From: Candidatus Omnitrophota bacterium
GTDB taxonomy: Bacteria > Omnitrophota > Gorgyraeia > Zapsychrales > Fredricksoniimonadaceae
Direction of reading: 5' to 3'
NCBI GenBank assembly: GCA_028865345.1
Contig: JAGWKL010000013.1
Span: forward strand, 1 to 39,824
DNA: 39,824 nucleotides
Shown here: one piece after another, positions 37,071 to 39,824 of the stretch
How the letters are laid out: every line of letters begins with the position of its first letter
Position numbering within the stretch: the first letter of the stretch is position 1
Translations under genes and position numbers: made by a program
Notes under the pieces: generated by a model
Seen by the model: the letters and a program-made list of their open reading frames with translations, nothing else
The model's database searches: none
Told to the model about the DNA's origin: nothing

Positions 37071-38249
37071 TTATGAAATATATAGATTCGGCGAACTTTC
37101 CGCTTTTTGCTCCGGTGTCCAAAAAGTGTCTATCTTTTTGGCCAATAAATCCACCGCCTGCTTCCTGTGGTCCGGGGATAAATGAGCGTATCTTAAAGTC
37201 ATATCCATGCTTTTATGGCCTAAAATCTCGCGAACAGTATTCAGAGCCACACCATTCATAACCAGGTAACTGGCACAACAGTGCCGCAGGTCATGAAAGT
37301 GAAAATCTTTTATACCAGACTTCGTAATGGCTGTAAAGAAGGATTTTTTAATATCTTTGATCTGGGCCCCGTCCTTATGGCAGAAAATATACTCGCTTTG
37401 GGGATTTCTCCTGACTCTAATGAGCGCGGTCTTGACCGCCTCATTCATAGGAACTTCCCTTCTCTGGCCATTCTTGGTATCCAGCAAGTAAATAATGCTT
37501 CTTCTGAAGTCGCAATCCCTCCATTTAAGCCCTAAAATCTCCCCTTTTCTCATTCCTGTGTGCAACGCAACCAGGACAATCGGCTTTAAAATCCCCCGGC
37601 AAAATGACAATAACTTCACCAATTCATTAGGCTCAAGAAAACGAACACGCGTATTGTTCTCCTTGAAAAATTTAACCTTCCTGACCGGATTCTGTCCCTG
37701 GAACTTGCCCCAATCAATAGCGCGGTTAAAAAGGCTTTTGAGCACTATCAACTGCCGGTTGACCGTGGCCGGCTTTAAGCCTTTTTTCTTACGCGTGGTG
37801 TCCTGCAGGCGATCGGCTTTAAACTTCTCGATCAGGTGGGGAGTAATCTCATGCAGGCATTTGCCTGAAAAATATCTCTTAAGAATGTTAAGGTTGTTTG
37901 CGCTAAAGCGGTCCCACGATTTGAGATTGGGTTTACAGTAGACTTCGAGAAATTCATCGGCAAAATCTTCGAACTTGATCCTTTGTTCTTTTTTCTTATC
38001 AAGAAATTTTCCTTCGGCAATTTCGACCTTGCGCTTGTCATCAGCGATTTCCGCAAGCCTCCTGTCCGGACCAACCTTTTCCCTTATTCGTCGGCCATTA
38101 AAATAACGCTCCATGAAAAAATTGCCTTTGCGCGGATCAACGGCAATTTTCCTATCACAGCCTTTACAGCAGATCTTCCGTATCTGTTTGTCATATACGT
38201 TGTGGTAATGTCCGCAATCCGGGCAGCTGACGCGATTAAAAACAGCCAT
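37071..38249 (-). CDS. Tyrosine recombinase/integrase with N-terminal zinc ribbon
   Basis: This 392 aa phage-type integrase has an N-terminal zinc ribbon (C9-x2-C12 ... C28-x2-C31). A SAM-like core-binding domain follows (about 70-165, with FEDFADEFLEVYCKPNLKSWDRF), then the catalytic domain. Catalytic residues are visible: Arg in HTGMRKGEILGLKW, a beta-hairpin Lys in DTKNGQRREVPM, HDLRH (His and Arg), LGHKS (His) and Tyr in MTLRYAHLSPDH. It is probably active, since none is missing. It lies 5 nt downstream of the HEPN gene and 30 nt upstream of tRNA-Arg. It lacks the extra helix patch typical of integron integrases as far as I can tell. Confidence 0.95.
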   Translation of the reverse strand: MAVFNRVSCPDCGHYHNVYDKQIRKICCKGCDRKIAVDPRKGNFFMERYFNGRRIREKVGPDRRLAEIADDKRKVEIAEGKFLDKKKEQRIKFEDFADEFLEVYCKPNLKSWDRFSANNLNILKRYFSGKCLHEITPHLIEKFKADRLQDTTRKKKGLKPATVNRQLIVLKSLFNRAIDWGKFQGQNPVRKVKFFKENNTRVRFLEPNELVKLLSFCRGILKPIVLVALHTGMRKGEILGLKWRDCDFRRSIIYLLDTKNGQRREVPMNEAVKTALIRVRRNPQSEYIFCHKDGAQIKDIKKSFFTAITKSGIKDFHFHDLRHCCASYLVMNGVALNTVREILGHKSMDMTLRYAHLSPDHRKQAVDLLAKKIDTFWTPEQKAESSPNLYIS

Positions 38250-38254
38250 AATAT

Positions 38255-38668
38255 TTATCCATTTTTAGGGAACCGTTTCACGCCACACTGGTAGAATCTC
38301 TCTGCCTGTTGGGCGATTTCAGCCGCTTCGCTTGGACGAAACTCACGCCCTTCATAAGCAATCATATGTTTTTTAGCTATAATTTTCTCAAAATTACGCC
38401 CCTGTTGGACAACATTATCAGCGGGAATACGAGATAGTAAATCGGAAGCTTGCCTGTGATCTTCACCGCTGAATCTCTTCGCAAGAAAATAGATGGCCAG
38501 AGCATCGCTTAAAGATATCGCGCAATGCACAGCATTTAATCCGGTAGAATGCCACAAACCCTGCTCTTGCGATAACTTCATGCCTTGATAAAAATCGGTC
38601 GCTTTATTCAAGTGCGAAATATATTCAGTCTGTTTAACGCTGACAGTTTTTAAAATTTTAGCGGTCAT
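38255..38668 (-). CDS. HEPN-domain protein, putative RNase toxin
   Basis: 137 aa, all-helical. LNAVHCAISLSDALAIYFLAKRFSGEDHRQASDLLSRI resembles SAV_6107-type HEPN domains, with the Rx4-6H RNase motif as R65-FSGED-H71. HEPN proteins paired with minimal nucleotidyltransferases act as toxins that cut RNA and are silenced by AMPylation in the characterised MntA-HepT systems. The Tyr found two residues after His in HepT (RX4HXY) is not present here (H-R-Q), so any silencing must use another residue. The start overlaps the MNT stop by 4 nt (ATGA). Confidence 0.82.
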   Translation of the reverse strand: MTAKILKTVSVKQTEYISHLNKATDFYQGMKLSQEQGLWHSTGLNAVHCAISLSDALAIYFLAKRFSGEDHRQASDLLSRIPADNVVQQGRNFEKIIAKKHMIAYEGREFRPSEAAEIAQQAERFYQCGVKRFPKNG

Positions 38669-39282
38669 TCAATTTTTTCCAGTTTTTCTCCCCAAATTAT
38701 CCGGTGGGATTTAAAAATTGATTTGATCACAGCCAATTCACGGTCCCTCTTTAACTCGGCAATTGATTTGACATACGGCTCCATCCCCATTCCAACCCAT
38801 GATTGCAAATTGTTCATTGAAAAGAACAAATTCTCAACTGGATTTTTATATCTTGCTTCTTTAACAACGGCAAATATATCAATATCGCTGCCCGGCTTTT
38901 CCCTTTGTTCATGAACACTGCCAAACAGGGCAACAGACACTATTTGTTCAGAAAGCGGGGAATGCTCTATTTCTTGGGAAACATGTCCTAAAAACGAGTC
39001 AAAAAGCTTCTTTTCTTCTTTGAATAGCGGCTCCAACAACCTTGTCACGATCCATCTGTTCCTGTTTAACTCATAGATATTGGCTTTCCCCGCTCCCCGC
39101 ACCAGAATGAGTTGCTCGTCAACCAGAACATTCAATGCTTCGTTTACCGTTGTCCGGTTGATTTTGATAAATTGAGCCAATTGCCGGCCTGTTACAAAAG
39201 TCCGGTAATGGCATAAAAATCTTAAAATGGCAACCTTTGTCCGGCTGTCCAAAATTTGGCTAAGAGGGTCATGAAGTCTCAT
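38665..39282 (-). CDS. Winged-helix/MNT nucleotidyltransferase fusion, putative antitoxin and autoregulator
   Basis: 205 aa with two modules. Residues about 10-78 form a winged HTH (VTGRQLAQFIKINRTTVNEALNVLVDEQLILVRGAGKANIYELN). Residues about 113-145 hold the MNT nucleotidyltransferase motif VALFGSVHEQREKPGSDIDIFAVV (G121-S122 ... D133-x-D135). By analogy with MntA-HepT it would nucleotidylate the HEPN partner, while its HTH binds the operon's own operator. That is inference from family and layout. The AT-rich promoter region with palindromes immediately upstream fits autoregulation. No strong ribosome site precedes the ATG. Confidence 0.85.
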   Translation of the reverse strand: MRLHDPLSQILDSRTKVAILRFLCHYRTFVTGRQLAQFIKINRTTVNEALNVLVDEQLILVRGAGKANIYELNRNRWIVTRLLEPLFKEEKKLFDSFLGHVSQEIEHSPLSEQIVSVALFGSVHEQREKPGSDIDIFAVVKEARYKNPVENLFFSMNNLQSWVGMGMEPYVKSIAELKRDRELAVIKSIFKSHRIIWGEKLEKIE

Positions 39283-39301
39283 ATACTATGTCCGGATTGT
39301 C

Positions 39302-39328
39302 TGACATATGTCATAAATTACTGACATA
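39302..39328. promoter_or_regulatory. Palindromic operator with a phased half-site
   Basis: TGACATATGTCA (39302-39313) is a perfect 12-bp palindrome. A further TGACATA half-site begins at 39322, exactly 20 bp (about two helical turns) from the first. Both lie just downstream of the predicted -10, covering the transcription start. This is a likely binding site for the wHTH-MNT protein encoded next. Confidence 0.65.
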
Positions 39329-39357
39329 AGAATACCTCACATTTAACCCCCTGTCAA
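39329..39357 (-). promoter_or_regulatory. Sigma70-type promoter for the MNT-HEPN-integrase operon
   Basis: On the minus strand TTGACA (39352-39357, perfect consensus) and TATTCT (39329-39334) are spaced by 17 nt, about 45 nt upstream of the MNT ATG. All three downstream genes are codirectional and overlapping or 5 nt apart, so this promoter probably drives all of them. Confidence 0.75.
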
Positions 39358-39508
39358 TTTAAAATTCAGAAAGCCTATTGTCAAAGATCCAAACAATCTT
39401 CCTATTAATCCTTATAAACCCCACGCTTATTATACGATGTAATTGATTATTAATCAATATATAATTAACTATTAATGAAACACCTCCCTCAAATTACAAC
39501 CTTTTCCA

Positions 39509-39626
39509 CTCCCATTTGCTACGGTTTAGTTCGAGACCCCTATCTCCCGTTAAACCTATGGTTGGGAGAGAGGGGTCTCGAACGTTTTTGGCCGCTTTGC
39601 GCCAAAAAAACCGTTGCAAATGGGAG
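39509..39626. repeat. 118-bp three-way-junction-like inverted-repeat element
   Basis: Outer arms of 19 nt (39509-39527 and 39608-39626, 18 of 19 paired) enclose two hairpins. The first has 20-nt arms (39529-39548 and 39564-39583, 19 of 20 paired), with AACC/GGTT pairing inside its loop. The second is TTTTTGGC/GCCAAAAA (39585-39592 and 39601-39608). As single-stranded DNA or RNA this would fold into a three-way junction; as duplex it could extrude a cruciform. No known family was recognised. Confidence 0.75.
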
Positions 39627-39643
39627 GGTTACAGCACAAAAAA

Positions 39644-39696
39644 ATTACGGTAGGCATTACAAATCTGTAATGGCTACCGTAATGCCATCCGTAACG
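39644..39696. repeat. 18-bp-arm hairpin overlapping tandem 12-mers
   Basis: Arms 39644-39661 and 39666-39683 pair at 17 of 18 positions around AATC. The unit GTAATGGCTACC (39667-39678) is followed directly by the variant GTAATGCCATCC (39679-39690) and a partial GTAACG (39691-39696). An inverted copy lies at 39649-39660. The 12-6-12 layout also resembles a recombinase core site. Confidence 0.65.
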
Positions 39697-39708
39697 ACAA
39701 AATAGATA

Positions 39709-39756
39709 CCGGCACAACGCCGGGAGCATTTCGGAGGTGCTCCCGCAGTGTGCCGG
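39709..39756. repeat. Nested GC-rich stem-loop
   Basis: Outer arms CCGGCACA (39709-39716) and TGTGCCGG (39749-39756) pair perfectly. Inner arms CGGGAGCA (39721-39728) and TGCTCCCG (39738-39745) also pair perfectly around a 9 nt loop. Short asymmetric bulges of 4 and 3 nt separate the two stems. No T-run follows on either strand, so it is not a simple terminator. Confidence 0.7.
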
Positions 39757-39824
39757 ATCATATTTACGGCATGCCAATCAGCGTTTAAAAGTGTACCAAA
39801 TATCAGCACGAAAATGACCTCCCC

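Larger units (their letters stand above)
39283..39824. other. Non-coding stretch rich in inverted repeats
   Basis: About 540 bp to the window end without a supportable gene. It holds, from left to right, the MNT promoter and operator, an AT-rich block with the palindrome ATTGATT-ATT-AATCAAT (39442-39458), and three complex hairpin elements annotated separately. The two track ORFs here (39475-39705 + and 39556-39777 -) are translations through hairpins, lack ribosome sites, and are not accepted. Confidence 0.75.

Noticed and set aside
39475-39705. Plus-strand 76 aa ORF through the hairpin region
   Set aside because: No ribosome site, reads through several inverted repeats, and its repetitive C-terminus (SVMATVMPSVTTK) merely reflects the tandem 12-mers.
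39509-39756. Integron attC sites or a gene-cassette array
   Set aside because: The RYYYAAC/GTTRRRY boxes are not placed at the hairpin ends, and the nearby recombinase looks phage-type, not IntI.
39556-39777. Minus-strand 73 aa ORF in the same region
   Set aside because: Shadow of the same hairpins, with no recognisable domain or start signal.
39283-39824. CRISPR array
   Set aside because: The repeats are inverted and of different sequence; there are no regularly spaced identical direct repeats with spacers.

Overview
The window is 39.8 kb of a bacterial chromosome in which essentially every gene lies on the minus strand, so transcription runs from high to low coordinates. The content is that of a didermic (LPS-bearing) bacterium: a Kdo/heptose cassette (rfaE1, kdsB, kdsA, kdsD, kdsC), Lpt export genes, RseP, CdsA, UppS, an OmpA-type lipoprotein and an AsmA-like protein. 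Other genes (SpoIID-domain protein, DUF2905, ScpA, an orphan CpaF-type ATPase, a phage-type integrase) and the gene order suggest a candidate-phylum lineage such as Omnitrophota or a PVC relative. That placement is inference from gene content and order, without any search.

Layout in transcription order (right to left). (1) 39.8-37.07 kb is a small accessory region. It starts with about 540 bp of non-coding DNA packed with inverted repeats. A good sigma70-type promoter with a palindromic operator follows, then a tight operon of wHTH-nucleotidyltransferase (MNT), HEPN protein and zinc-ribbon tyrosine integrase, ending against tRNA-Arg(ACG). (2) 37.04-34.39 kb: tRNA-Arg(ACG), an ICMT-like membrane protein, a soluble histidine kinase, tadA and tRNA-Ser(GCU), all codirectional. 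(3) 34.3-31.7 kb: an HNH endonuclease, an AsmA-like protein and a small lipoprotein. (4) 31.7-19.7 kb: a long, tightly packed unit starting at a strong promoter, rfaE1-kdsB-kdsA-kdsD-kdsC-lptA(C)-lptB-tig-clpP-aminotransferase-serA-membrane protein-purA. (5) 19.7-18.54 kb: an OmpA-type lipoprotein and a coiled-coil membrane protein with their own promoter and a rho-independent terminator. (6) 18.5-0 kb: a long housekeeping run, uppS-cdsA-dxr-rseP-cpaF-like-proS-rimP-nusA-infB-trpS-scpA-ruvB-DUF2905-spoIID-like-queA-tgt-trmD-rplS-rnhB.

Functionally, region 4 makes and exports Kdo/heptose-containing LPS and adds protein folding and turnover plus serine and AMP synthesis. Region 6 combines isoprenoid and phospholipid supply (Dxr, UppS, CdsA) with translation and tRNA modification. 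Several housekeeping proteins are unusual: TrpRS carries a cysteine set matching the [4Fe-4S] TrpRS type, ProRS lacks the INS editing domain, trigger factor lacks the FKBP PPIase domain, and LptA appears fused to an LptC-like domain.

The least ordinary part is the right end: a HEPN/MNT module apparently cotranscribed with an integrase, preceded by a predicted three-way-junction inverted-repeat element and further hairpins that no standard gene explains. No rRNA, CRISPR array or transposase was seen.
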